A stretch of DNA of 30,120 nucleotides from CALMRE01 sp964412895 (GTDB lineage: Bacteria > UBP6 > UBA1177 > JAKLFG01): assembly GCA_964412895.1 (NCBI GenBank), contig CAYPQK010000032.1, forward strand, positions 1 through 30,120, read 5' to 3'. A program made the position numbers and the translations under genes. The first letter of the stretch is position 1. Each line of letters opens with the position of its first letter. Below, in pieces: positions 15,815-22,783 of the stretch. Below the pieces are notes generated by a model. It did not search any database, had not been told where the DNA came from, and saw nothing but the letters and a program-made list of their open reading frames with translations.

Positions 15815-15850
15815 TGTCACGAATAGTATATATAAAATGTGACAAGTCAA
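15815..15850 (-). promoter_or_regulatory. abiE promoter with inverted-repeat operator
   Basis: On the minus strand TTGACT (15850-15845) and TACTAT (15828-15823) with a 16-base spacer. TGTCAC and GTGACA arms (15815-15820 and 15839-15844) lie 18 bases apart and bracket the -10 box. AbiEi proteins are known to bind inverted repeats at their own promoter, so this is the likely autoregulatory operator. Confidence 0.6.
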
Positions 15851-15872
15851 GAGAATAAAATGTCCGGAGGAT

Positions 15873-18305
15873 CTACGGTCGTTTGACGCCGACTGCGGCG
15901 GTGCAGGCGGCGAGCGCCAGCAGATAAGCCGCCACCCCGACAAAGAAGGTCACCGATATCCCGAAAAAGAGCGACAGCGCCGTCGCAAGCACCGATGAGA
16001 CCACGCCGAGCGCCCCGTTGATCCCCCACAGCCACGGCCCCCACTCCTTCTGCTCCCCTTCCAGCGACGCCATGCCGGTCGGGAACGGCATCCCGAGCAC
16101 CGTGCCGATCGCCGCCATCACCCCGGCGCTGTAAAGTATCCGCACCGCGAGCGGCAGCCCCGAAAGGTGCGGCAGAACGAACATGTTCACGCCGCCCGCC
16201 GCCGTCACCACCGCGATGAGGAGAATGAAGATGTGTGTCGGTTTCAGTTTCCCTTTCAGCCGTCCCGCGAGCCAACTGCCGAAGCCGGTGAAGAGGAGTA
16301 TCGTGCAGAGGACCACCAACAGACTGTAGGTCGGGTGGCCGAGGAAGACGGTGAATTTCTGAATGAGCGCTATCTCGATGAGCATGAAGCCGAAGCCGAT
16401 GGCGGCGAAGTAGAGACTCCACGGATGGAGCAACATCTTCGCGCCGCCCTTTTCCATCGCCGAAAGTATCGGCACGATGATGAGCAGGAGCGCGAGTAGA
16501 GTCACGATGCCGAGGAGAATGACGAGGTTCCGCACCGCGCCGAGGTTGGTGTTGAGGGGCCCTTCCTTTTCGATGCCCCGATATTGCAGGAGCGCCGAGG
16601 GCTTGAGCATATTGAAGAAGAAGGGATTGTCGTCGGTCGGCGCGGTAAGCTGCAACGGGTAGCTCGCGATCATCGCGGCGCGCCGGTCGTGGTCGACGAT
16701 ATGCTGGAACACCGACGCCCCCTCGTAGCCCGCCGCAAGGAGTATCTCGAACTGGTAGCGTTCGCAGGTGGTGAGGAATTTGTTCACCGCGTCACCGTCG
16801 AAGGGTTTCAGCGACACGATGATGGTGCCGGTGCCGTAGACGGCATCTTCGCGCTCCTTTTTCTCCTCCTTGGTAAGATTCGGCGGTTCCTCGCCCGAGA
16901 AGGTGGTCGCCGCGAGCATGATGTGCTCGGCCGGTTTTTCTACCCCCATTGCATCGAGCGCCTCGTAGGCAAGCGACGCGAGCCGCAGGAGTTCTCCCGG
17001 CCGTTTCTTGTAGTACCAGCGCGACATCGTCACCACGCCGCGGTCGGAGAGTTTCGACAGGAACGCCTGCCACCCCTCGACGGTGTAGAGACTGTTCTCG
17101 GTCAGCACGAAGGCGCCCGACGCGGTCGCCGCCCACGAATCGATGAGCGACGCCTGTATGATGTCGAATTTGAGGTCGGTCCGTTCGATGAAACTGCGCG
17201 CCTCGTCGTGGACCAGATGGACATTCGGCATGTCGGCAAAGGGATAGGTGAAGTCGCGGTACGGCCCGGTTATCGCTTCGAGGATGCGATCGTTTATCTC
17301 GATCCCCCAGACCTCCTTCTGCTTGAAATGGAGCGCCGAAAGAAGATCGCGGCCACCGCCGACGCCGATGACGGCGACGCGGGCGTCGGGAACGACGAAG
17401 TGGGCGAGGTTGGTGATGTCGTAGCGGAGGTGCTGAAGCTCCTCTATCGGTTTGCCGCGCATCGTGATGATGGTGGCGGCCGCCGCGTCGATGATGAGGT
17501 TCTTCTGTCCTACTTTATAGTTGGGGAACTCCTCGGGAAAGGTATTGGAGGTACCCCAGCCGAAGGCCGAGTCGATGAATCCGGCGACGGTGATGCGCGA
17601 GAAGGGGGTCCAGCCCTCCCACTCGGTCTGGGTATCGACCGCGACGATCAGCTGCCCTGTCTCGACCTTCTGCCATTCGATGCGGAAGAAGCGTTCGAAG
17701 TGGTTGGCGCCGGCCAGCGCGACGAACAGGATGCAGACGACGAGCGCCGGTGCGCGCCGGGAAAGGAAATAGGCGGCAAGCGCCGGAAGCGCCGCGATAA
17801 GTATGACGAAACTGACCGCGTCGGTCATCCGCAGGAAGAAGAAAAAGAGGAGCGCCCCCACCGCCGCACCGGCAAGATCGGCGGCATAGAGTCCGTTGAC
17901 CAGCGCTATGAAACGGGTCGACAGGATCGCCGAGACGACCACCCCCGAGAAGTAGAACGGGACCGCCGCGACGGCGTAGATGAAGGCCATCGAGTAGATG
18001 CCCACGCCGGTCGAGCGCGGAACGAACGGGATAGAGAGAAGCGCGAGGAGCGACAGCACCGTCGCGATCGAGAAATATACGGAATAGCGGGCGATGCGCC
18101 GGCCGAGCTCATCGTCGTCGAGCGCCGTCCAGCGCGCAACGAAGACCTTCGCCGCGCCGGTCGCCATCCCAAGCATCGCCACCGACACCGCCATGAAGGC
18201 GTAGTGATACCACATCGTGACGCTGAAGATGCGCGGCAGTGCCGTTTCGAGGGCGAGTGTCGCCAGCGCCGTCAGGAAGATGGTGAAAAAAAGCCGCCGT
18301 GTCAT
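15873..18305 (-). CDS. Membrane-embedded spermidine-synthase-like protein
   Basis: An 810-residue fusion. N-terminal membrane helices (about seven, residues 1-205; LETALPRIFSVTMWYHYAF is typical of the fused MFS/spermidine-synthase family) precede a cytoplasmic SAM-type Rossmann domain (about 260-500) and further helices to the C-terminus. The Rossmann domain has VIGVGGGRDLLSAL (glycine loop), EVWGIEIN (acidic ribose-binding strand end) and DSWAATASGAFVLTENSLYT. The aspartate of the classic DxxDP active site is not obvious, so polyamine synthesis is unproven; another aminopropyl or methyl transfer at the membrane is possible. ATG 18305 has a GAGG site five bases upstream and lies ten bases after the barrel gene stop. 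Its 3' end is the site of the abiE cassette. Confidence 0.85.
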   Translation of the reverse strand: MTRRLFFTIFLTALATLALETALPRIFSVTMWYHYAFMAVSVAMLGMATGAAKVFVARWTALDDDELGRRIARYSVYFSIATVLSLLALLSIPFVPRSTGVGIYSMAFIYAVAAVPFYFSGVVVSAILSTRFIALVNGLYAADLAGAAVGALLFFFFLRMTDAVSFVILIAALPALAAYFLSRRAPALVVCILFVALAGANHFERFFRIEWQKVETGQLIVAVDTQTEWEGWTPFSRITVAGFIDSAFGWGTSNTFPEEFPNYKVGQKNLIIDAAAATIITMRGKPIEELQHLRYDITNLAHFVVPDARVAVIGVGGGRDLLSALHFKQKEVWGIEINDRILEAITGPYRDFTYPFADMPNVHLVHDEARSFIERTDLKFDIIQASLIDSWAATASGAFVLTENSLYTVEGWQAFLSKLSDRGVVTMSRWYYKKRPGELLRLASLAYEALDAMGVEKPAEHIMLAATTFSGEEPPNLTKEEKKEREDAVYGTGTIIVSLKPFDGDAVNKFLTTCERYQFEILLAAGYEGASVFQHIVDHDRRAAMIASYPLQLTAPTDDNPFFFNMLKPSALLQYRGIEKEGPLNTNLGAVRNLVILLGIVTLLALLLIIVPILSAMEKGGAKMLLHPWSLYFAAIGFGFMLIEIALIQKFTVFLGHPTYSLLVVLCTILLFTGFGSWLAGRLKGKLKPTHIFILLIAVVTAAGGVNMFVLPHLSGLPLAVRILYSAGVMAAIGTVLGMPFPTGMASLEGEQKEWGPWLWGINGALGVVSSVLATALSLFFGISVTFFVGVAAYLLALAACTAAVGVKRP
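15874..16029 (-). repeat. Functional copy of the 156-base direct repeat flanking abiE
   Basis: This is the 3' end of the intact spermidine-synthase-like gene. It matches 13986-14141 in the same orientation with 14 mismatches and no gaps. Similarity starts at the stop codon and ends after 16029. The abiE pair fills the 1.7 kb between the copies. Confidence 0.9.
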
Positions 18306-18315
18306 GAGTTCCTCG

Positions 18316-18978
18316 CTAGAAACAGAACCGCAGACCGATCCCGACATTGAAGTCGGGAGCAAGATCGGGCAGGATATTGAGCAGGAATGCCAGTTCGAAC
18401 AACACCTCTATCGGGAACGACCTCACCTGATAGAGGATGCCGCCCGGCAGACGCAACGCCAAGAGGAACATCCAGTCCTGATCGTTGTGATAATAGTTGT
18501 CATAGGAAGCATGATCAAACATCCCTACCTGCAAACCACCGCCCACATAGAGCGCGGTGTCGCCCTTCGGTATCGGAATGAGATCGTAGAACCGGAACAA
18601 ATAATCGACATGAAAAATGACCTTCTGGTGATGGTCCCAGCCCCATGCCCACGCCGCGAGGGCGTCGATCCCCTGCGTCTCGTAAAAGAACCACCGGAAC
18701 GAGATGCCGGTCGGCTCGCCGAGGAGGAAGCCGAGGCCGAACTGTTCGGAGCGGGCCGAATTCCACTTCGACGGAAGTTGTATCGGCGCATCGTCCTTCT
18801 TTTCCCCGGCCGGGGCAGGAGCCGATTCCGGCGCAGGAGCGGGCTCCGTCTGCGGTTCCGGGGCCGGCTGTTCGTTGAGGACCTCGCCTTCCGGCGTGAC
18901 GATGGACCCCTCCTGCGCCGGCAGGACGCCGGTGCAGAGCATCAGCACACCAACGAGCATCATGAAGCGCCACATCAT
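18316..18978 (-). CDS. Predicted outer-membrane beta-barrel protein
   Basis: A 220-residue exported protein. A signal peptide (about 1-21, ending VLPAQ) is followed by a Pro/Glu/Ala-rich linker (about 30-60) and a beta-rich domain of about 150 residues. This contains FGLGFLLGEPTGISFRW and ends in phenylalanine (GLRFCF), the usual C-terminal signature for barrel insertion. The GEPTGIS stretch recalls small barrel proteins of the DUF3996 type, but I am unsure. The ATG at 18978 has AAGGAG six bases upstream. It is first in a transcript with the spermidine-synthase-like gene. Confidence 0.7.
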   Translation of the reverse strand: MMWRFMMLVGVLMLCTGVLPAQEGSIVTPEGEVLNEQPAPEPQTEPAPAPESAPAPAGEKKDDAPIQLPSKWNSARSEQFGLGFLLGEPTGISFRWFFYETQGIDALAAWAWGWDHHQKVIFHVDYLFRFYDLIPIPKGDTALYVGGGLQVGMFDHASYDNYYHNDQDWMFLLALRLPGGILYQVRSFPIEVLFELAFLLNILPDLAPDFNVGIGLRFCF

Positions 18979-19004
18979 ACCGTTCTCCTTCAATGTCCGG
19001 CGCG

Positions 19005-19010
19005 ATTATA
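19005..19010 (-). promoter_or_regulatory. -10 box upstream of the barrel gene
   Basis: A perfect TATAAT on the minus strand, 27 bases before the ATG, followed by CGCG. The -35 position (TTTATT at 17 bases) is poor. Confidence 0.35.
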
Positions 19011-19093
19011 GAGTGGCCGATACGAAAAATAAAGTTATTTCGGGGATTGATTTATTCCGCTGACAGTCCAGTACAATAAACGCTCTTAAATTC

Positions 19094-19121
19094 TTGACTG
19101 CTCTTCGTCTTTTGGTATTAT
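19094..19121 (+). promoter_or_regulatory. Promoter of the FadL-like porin operon
   Basis: TTGACT (19094-19099) and TATTAT (19116-19121) with a 16-base spacer, a strong match. The start would lie near 19128, about 26 bases before the ATG. Confidence 0.6.
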
Positions 19122-19153
19122 CACTCCGTTGATAAACGACGAACCGAGGAGTC

Positions 19154-20824
19154 ATGAGGTCGCTTTCCTATTGCATTGCGTGCGTTTTCGCACTCTGTTC
19201 CGCTTCACTTTCCGCGTCACCCACTCAGGAACTGCTCGGTTCTTCCGAGGGAACCAATCCCTTTAGCGGTCGCATCCTGCCGCAGGGTCCCGAGACCGCC
19301 TATTTCAACCCGGCGCTCCTGCTCGATGTGAAGGATAATGTCACCTTTTCCTTCTCCCTTCTGCATCAGGGACTTGACATCTCTCTCTTCGGTCGGCCGA
19401 CCGGGAGCGATGTGCTGGGCGATATGGATGCCAACGGCGGCTTCGGCTCGGGTATCTATGTGGCGCGGGTGGTCCGCGACGGCCTGCCCAGCCGACAGCT
19501 CCCCTTCAAGGCGCAACCGACCGCAGTGCTTGCCAGCCGCGGCTCCGACAGCCCGGCAACCACAAGCTACTACGCTACGGTCGGGGCGGTGGGTATGCTG
19601 GTGAAGAACTGGATTTCGGTCGGCTTCACCATGATCATGCCGGTCACCGAACTGCAGGGACAGAGTTCCTTTTTTGTCGACGAGCGCGAGGCGAACTTCT
19701 CCAACTCGCTCCACTTCGAACTCTACGAGGACCGACTGCAGGGCTTCTCGATGACGCTCGGTCTGGGCGGCCGACTCTACTGGGAATGGCTCACTGCCGG
19801 GGTCGGCATATCGCTCATCAACAGCACGCAGATAACGGCCGAGGCCTATGTCCCCGACGCCGCCCGCAACGAGAAGGACATCCTCGCCCACTCCGTCATC
19901 GGTCTGCGGGTAACGCCGCACTTCGCCATCGCCGCCCAGCCGTGGGAAAAGCTCCGCATCGCCGCAACGCTCCACCTCTCTTCGCACAACGAGATAGACT
20001 CCGACATAGATATGAACTTCTGGCGGATGCAGGGAGCGGTCGAGCGATCGGTCGGTGAAAGCACGATGTCCATCGTTCATGCCTATATGCCGCTCAATTT
20101 CTCGCTCGCCTTCGCCCTCGGCCGGTTCGACTTCGACGGGCTGGGACTCACCGCGACGCTCACCGGTTCCTATGAACGGTGGAGTGTCTACCGGAACCGG
20201 CAGAATGCGCGACCGCAGGACAACTACTACTGGGACTACGACCTCGAAACGGTCTACGACGAAGGGACCCCTGACGAAGTACTTTTATATGGCGGCTTCG
20301 TGAAGGAAACGATATCGGGCTTTGCGTGGAAGGACATTTTCAAGGCGTCGGCCGGTGTCGCGATGGACTACGGCCTGAACAAGTGGGGGCTCGATGTCGC
20401 TTTCACCCCGACGCCGGTTCCCGAACAGAGCGGGCGCACCAATTATGTCGACAACCACCGCCTCTCCTTCGGCGGGGGCTATGTCAGGACATGGCAGGCG
20501 GGCAACTACGCCTTCGACACCGGGGTGGGAATGCAGTTCCACTATCTTTTCGACCGGACACAGAACAAGACGACCGGCGTGGCGGCGACCGCGGCGGCCA
20601 CCAAGACCGGCACCGGCAAAAGCGGCACGGTGGTCGACGAATTCCCCGAATCGGAAAGCGATTTCGACGGCAGTCACCTCGCCGAATCGGACGGTTTCCA
20701 GACCAACAACCCCGGCTACCCCGGCTACAAGAGCGGCGGATTTCTGGTCAGCGCCGGGTTGTGGTTCACCTTTTATTTCAATGAGGAACAGAACAAGGGC
20801 AACGATACGGAGAAAAAGGAATGA
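19154..20824 (+). CDS. FadL/OmpP1-like outer-membrane protein
   Basis: A 556-residue exported protein with a signal peptide (about 1-22). The mature start has the hallmark of the FadL/OmpP1/TodX family: GTNPFSGRILPQGPETAYFN, where an N-terminal plug segment leads into TAYFNPA. Alternating hydrophobic strands run through the chain, including paired aromatic strands near the C-terminus (GGFLVSAGLWFTFYF). Members import hydrophobic compounds such as fatty acids or aromatics across the outer membrane; the substrate here is unknown. The last dozen residues are charged, beyond the final strand. The stop overlaps the ATG of a lipoprotein gene by four bases, so the two are probably made together. Confidence 0.75.
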   Translation: MRSLSYCIACVFALCSASLSASPTQELLGSSEGTNPFSGRILPQGPETAYFNPALLLDVKDNVTFSFSLLHQGLDISLFGRPTGSDVLGDMDANGGFGSGIYVARVVRDGLPSRQLPFKAQPTAVLASRGSDSPATTSYYATVGAVGMLVKNWISVGFTMIMPVTELQGQSSFFVDEREANFSNSLHFELYEDRLQGFSMTLGLGGRLYWEWLTAGVGISLINSTQITAEAYVPDAARNEKDILAHSVIGLRVTPHFAIAAQPWEKLRIAATLHLSSHNEIDSDIDMNFWRMQGAVERSVGESTMSIVHAYMPLNFSLAFALGRFDFDGLGLTATLTGSYERWSVYRNRQNARPQDNYYWDYDLETVYDEGTPDEVLLYGGFVKETISGFAWKDIFKASAGVAMDYGLNKWGLDVAFTPTPVPEQSGRTNYVDNHRLSFGGGYVRTWQAGNYAFDTGVGMQFHYLFDRTQNKTTGVAATAAATKTGTGKSGTVVDEFPESESDFDGSHLAESDGFQTNNPGYPGYKSGGFLVSAGLWFTFYFNEEQNKGNDTEKKE

Positions 20825-21846
20825 AACGCCAACTTTCGACCCTGTGCCTCGCGTGCGGCACGGCGCTGTTCATCGTCTCGTGCGGCGATGAATCGACCAC
20901 GAATCCCGACACGGACAACACCCCCGACAACACCGTCATCGACGAGGACACGGCCGGCGGCGACAGCATGGCTGAAGTGGACGGCGTGGACGAAATGGAC
21001 ACGGTAGACACGGCGGCTGATGAAGACATTGACGAACCGTCCGATGATTCTACGACCTTCCCCGACGAGACGGGCGACGGACTCGTCTCCGACGAGGACG
21101 GGCTGGTTCCCGACGACACCGATCCGAACTGTCAGCCGGGCGCATTCCCCGAGGTCTGCGGATCGTGGGCTCAACAGATGATATTCACCGCCACCGCAAA
21201 GGTCGCCGGGTTCGACGCCGCGAGCGCCGAGATACGCACCCTTTTCCTGATGACCCAGCGCCAGCAGGACGGACATCTCTGGATCGACTCCAAGATATGT
21301 CACATCGTTATCGAGAATACCTCCACTCTTAAATTGATCAACATCAATATGCCTCCGTCGTTCGCCGCCGGCCTCCTCTTGCTCCACAAGGAGGCCGACA
21401 TCACCCTCGCCGGCGAATATTATCAGGCTCCCTACTGGGAAATGCGGTCGATAAAACAGTCGATACTGCCGACCGACCCGAGCACCTACGAACTGCCGAC
21501 CGACCCCGCCAGCCCCGATGTCGAGGACTGGGACAACGATGGCACCCCGGGTCTCAGAGTACTGGTCAGCGGTACCTTGAACGGCACCACCCACATCGTC
21601 GAGAAATCCTCTTCCGAACTGTGGGGACAGGTTAACGGGACCGGCGAGACGCAGACCATCGAGGGAACCGTCGCTTGGACCGACAAACAGGTGGTTCTTT
21701 CTACCGATAACGGGGCGCTCAAGGGAGGCGCACAGAATGTCATCGACGAGGACGGGGCCAACATCTGGCGTCAGAAACGGATCGACCCCCTGTGGACCTG
21801 CACCGAGGTCATGGCCAACGGCGACACCCTCTTCCCGCCGCTCTAA
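20821..21846 (+). CDS. Lipoprotein with acidic linker, partner of the porin-like gene
   Basis: A 341-residue lipoprotein (lipobox IVSC, Cys about 21). Residues 22-100 are a low-complexity tether rich in Asp, Glu and Thr. Beyond it is a globular, beta-rich domain with two cysteines near 101 and 110, a DWDNDGTPG loop that could bind calcium, and a Cys near 329. I do not recognise the family and see no catalytic motif. Translation is coupled to the FadL-like gene by ATGA overlap, suggesting the two act at the same place in the outer membrane. It ends 21 bases before the convergent recR gene, with no terminator visible. Confidence 0.75.
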   Translation: MKRQLSTLCLACGTALFIVSCGDESTTNPDTDNTPDNTVIDEDTAGGDSMAEVDGVDEMDTVDTAADEDIDEPSDDSTTFPDETGDGLVSDEDGLVPDDTDPNCQPGAFPEVCGSWAQQMIFTATAKVAGFDAASAEIRTLFLMTQRQQDGHLWIDSKICHIVIENTSTLKLININMPPSFAAGLLLLHKEADITLAGEYYQAPYWEMRSIKQSILPTDPSTYELPTDPASPDVEDWDNDGTPGLRVLVSGTLNGTTHIVEKSSSELWGQVNGTGETQTIEGTVAWTDKQVVLSTDNGALKGGAQNVIDEDGANIWRQKRIDPLWTCTEVMANGDTLFPPL

Positions 21847-21867
21847 TAACTACTTTTTCCGGAAATT

Positions 21868-22452
21868 CTAGGAGACCTTGACCCGTTCGCGGAGGGCGTG
21901 CCCTATCGTCTTGCGGTCGAGGTACTCTATCTTTGAGTTCGACGGCATCCCGCGGGCGATGCGGCTCACCGTGACGCCAGTGGCGCCCAGCAGTTCGTGC
22001 AGGTAGTGGACCGTCGCCTCGCCCTCTATCGTTGCGGGAAGGGCGAGTATCACCTCCTCGACGCCGCCCGCCTCGACGCGGCGCAGGAGCGCGTCGCCGG
22101 TCAGGTCTTCGGGAAGCAGTCCTTCGAGCGGCGCGATGAGGCCGCCAAGCAGGTGGAACGAGCCGGTGAATTCGCCGGTGCGGTCGATGCCGATGAGGTC
22201 GGAGAAACTTTCGACCACGCAGATGACCCGCCGGTCGCGGGCGCAGTTGGCGCACGGTTTCCCCTTTTCGATGAACCAGCCGCAGGCGGCGCACGATGAT
22301 GCGCCGTCGAGTATCGTGGAAAGTTCGGTCACGGCATGCTGCGCGTCGGGGTCCTGCAGAAGCGAGAACGCTATCCGTTCGGCCAGTTTCTGCGATACGC
22401 CGGGAAGCCGCCGGAGCGTCTCGACCAGACGCCGGACGATACCGTAATCCAT
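21868..22452 (-). CDS. recR: Recombination mediator RecR
   Basis: A 194-residue protein of the RecFOR pathway, which helps load RecA onto SSB-coated single-stranded DNA at gaps. A helix-hairpin-helix (about 10-30, LRRLPGVSQKLAERIAF) is followed by a four-cysteine zinc site (C54, C57, C67, C70). A Toprim domain then begins at ICVVES (E81), with a Walker-like C-terminal part (about 150-194). Length and order are standard. Its ATG overlaps the ybaB stop by one base (TGATG), the usual coupled ybaB-recR arrangement. dnaX, which often precedes this pair, is absent; a secreted lipoprotein gene is upstream instead. Confidence 0.96.
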   Translation of the reverse strand: MDYGIVRRLVETLRRLPGVSQKLAERIAFSLLQDPDAQHAVTELSTILDGASSCAACGWFIEKGKPCANCARDRRVICVVESFSDLIGIDRTGEFTGSFHLLGGLIAPLEGLLPEDLTGDALLRRVEAGGVEEVILALPATIEGEATVHYLHELLGATGVTVSRIARGMPSNSKIEYLDRKTIGHALRERVKVS

Positions 22453-22772
22453 CAGAACATGCCCGGCATGCCGGCGCCCGCTTTGCCCATCAGTTTGGAA
22501 AGGCGCGCCTCTTTTTCGCGGCGCGCCGCGTCGAGCGCGCTGTTGACCGCGATAAGCACGAGATCCTGTACCATCTCGCGGTCGCCGCTTTTCATTAGTT
22601 CGTCGCCGATCACCATGCCGCTCAGCGTCATGTCGCCGCCGACGGTCGCCTTGACCGCGCCGCCGCCCGCTTCGGCGGTGAAGCGTTCCTGCTTGAAGCC
22701 CTCTTCGACCTCAAGCATCTTCTTCTGCATCTTCTGAGCCTGCTGCATGAGACTCTGGATATTCATATTCAT
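22452..22772 (-). CDS. ybaB: YbaB/EbfC nucleoid-associated protein
   Basis: A 106-residue DNA-binding protein of the YbaB/EbfC family, which forms dimers and coats DNA. It begins MNMNIQSLMQQAQKMQKKM, the usual helical start, and has the EAGGGAVKATVGGD core of the family. It ends in a Gly/Met-rich tail (AGAGMPGMF), as commonly seen. The ATG at 22772 has AAGGAG seven bases upstream; a longer in-frame start reaches into the lipoprotein gene and is rejected. It lies eleven bases behind the lipoprotein gene and is coupled to recR. Confidence 0.93.
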   Translation of the reverse strand: MNMNIQSLMQQAQKMQKKMLEVEEGFKQERFTAEAGGGAVKATVGGDMTLSGMVIGDELMKSGDREMVQDLVLIAVNSALDAARREKEARLSKLMGKAGAGMPGMF

Positions 22773-22783
22773 CGCGCGTCTCC

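Noticed and set aside
13985..15873. A classic integrative element or transposon around abiE
   Set aside because: No integrase, transposase, terminal inverted repeats or short target-site duplication was seen. The flanking repeats are coding gene ends, so only the repeat structure is reported.
16584..18350. A 588-codon plus-strand open frame opposite the spermidine-synthase-like gene
   Set aside because: Its product is an implausible run of Arg, Asp and Glu, and the opposite strand holds a clear membrane and Rossmann protein.
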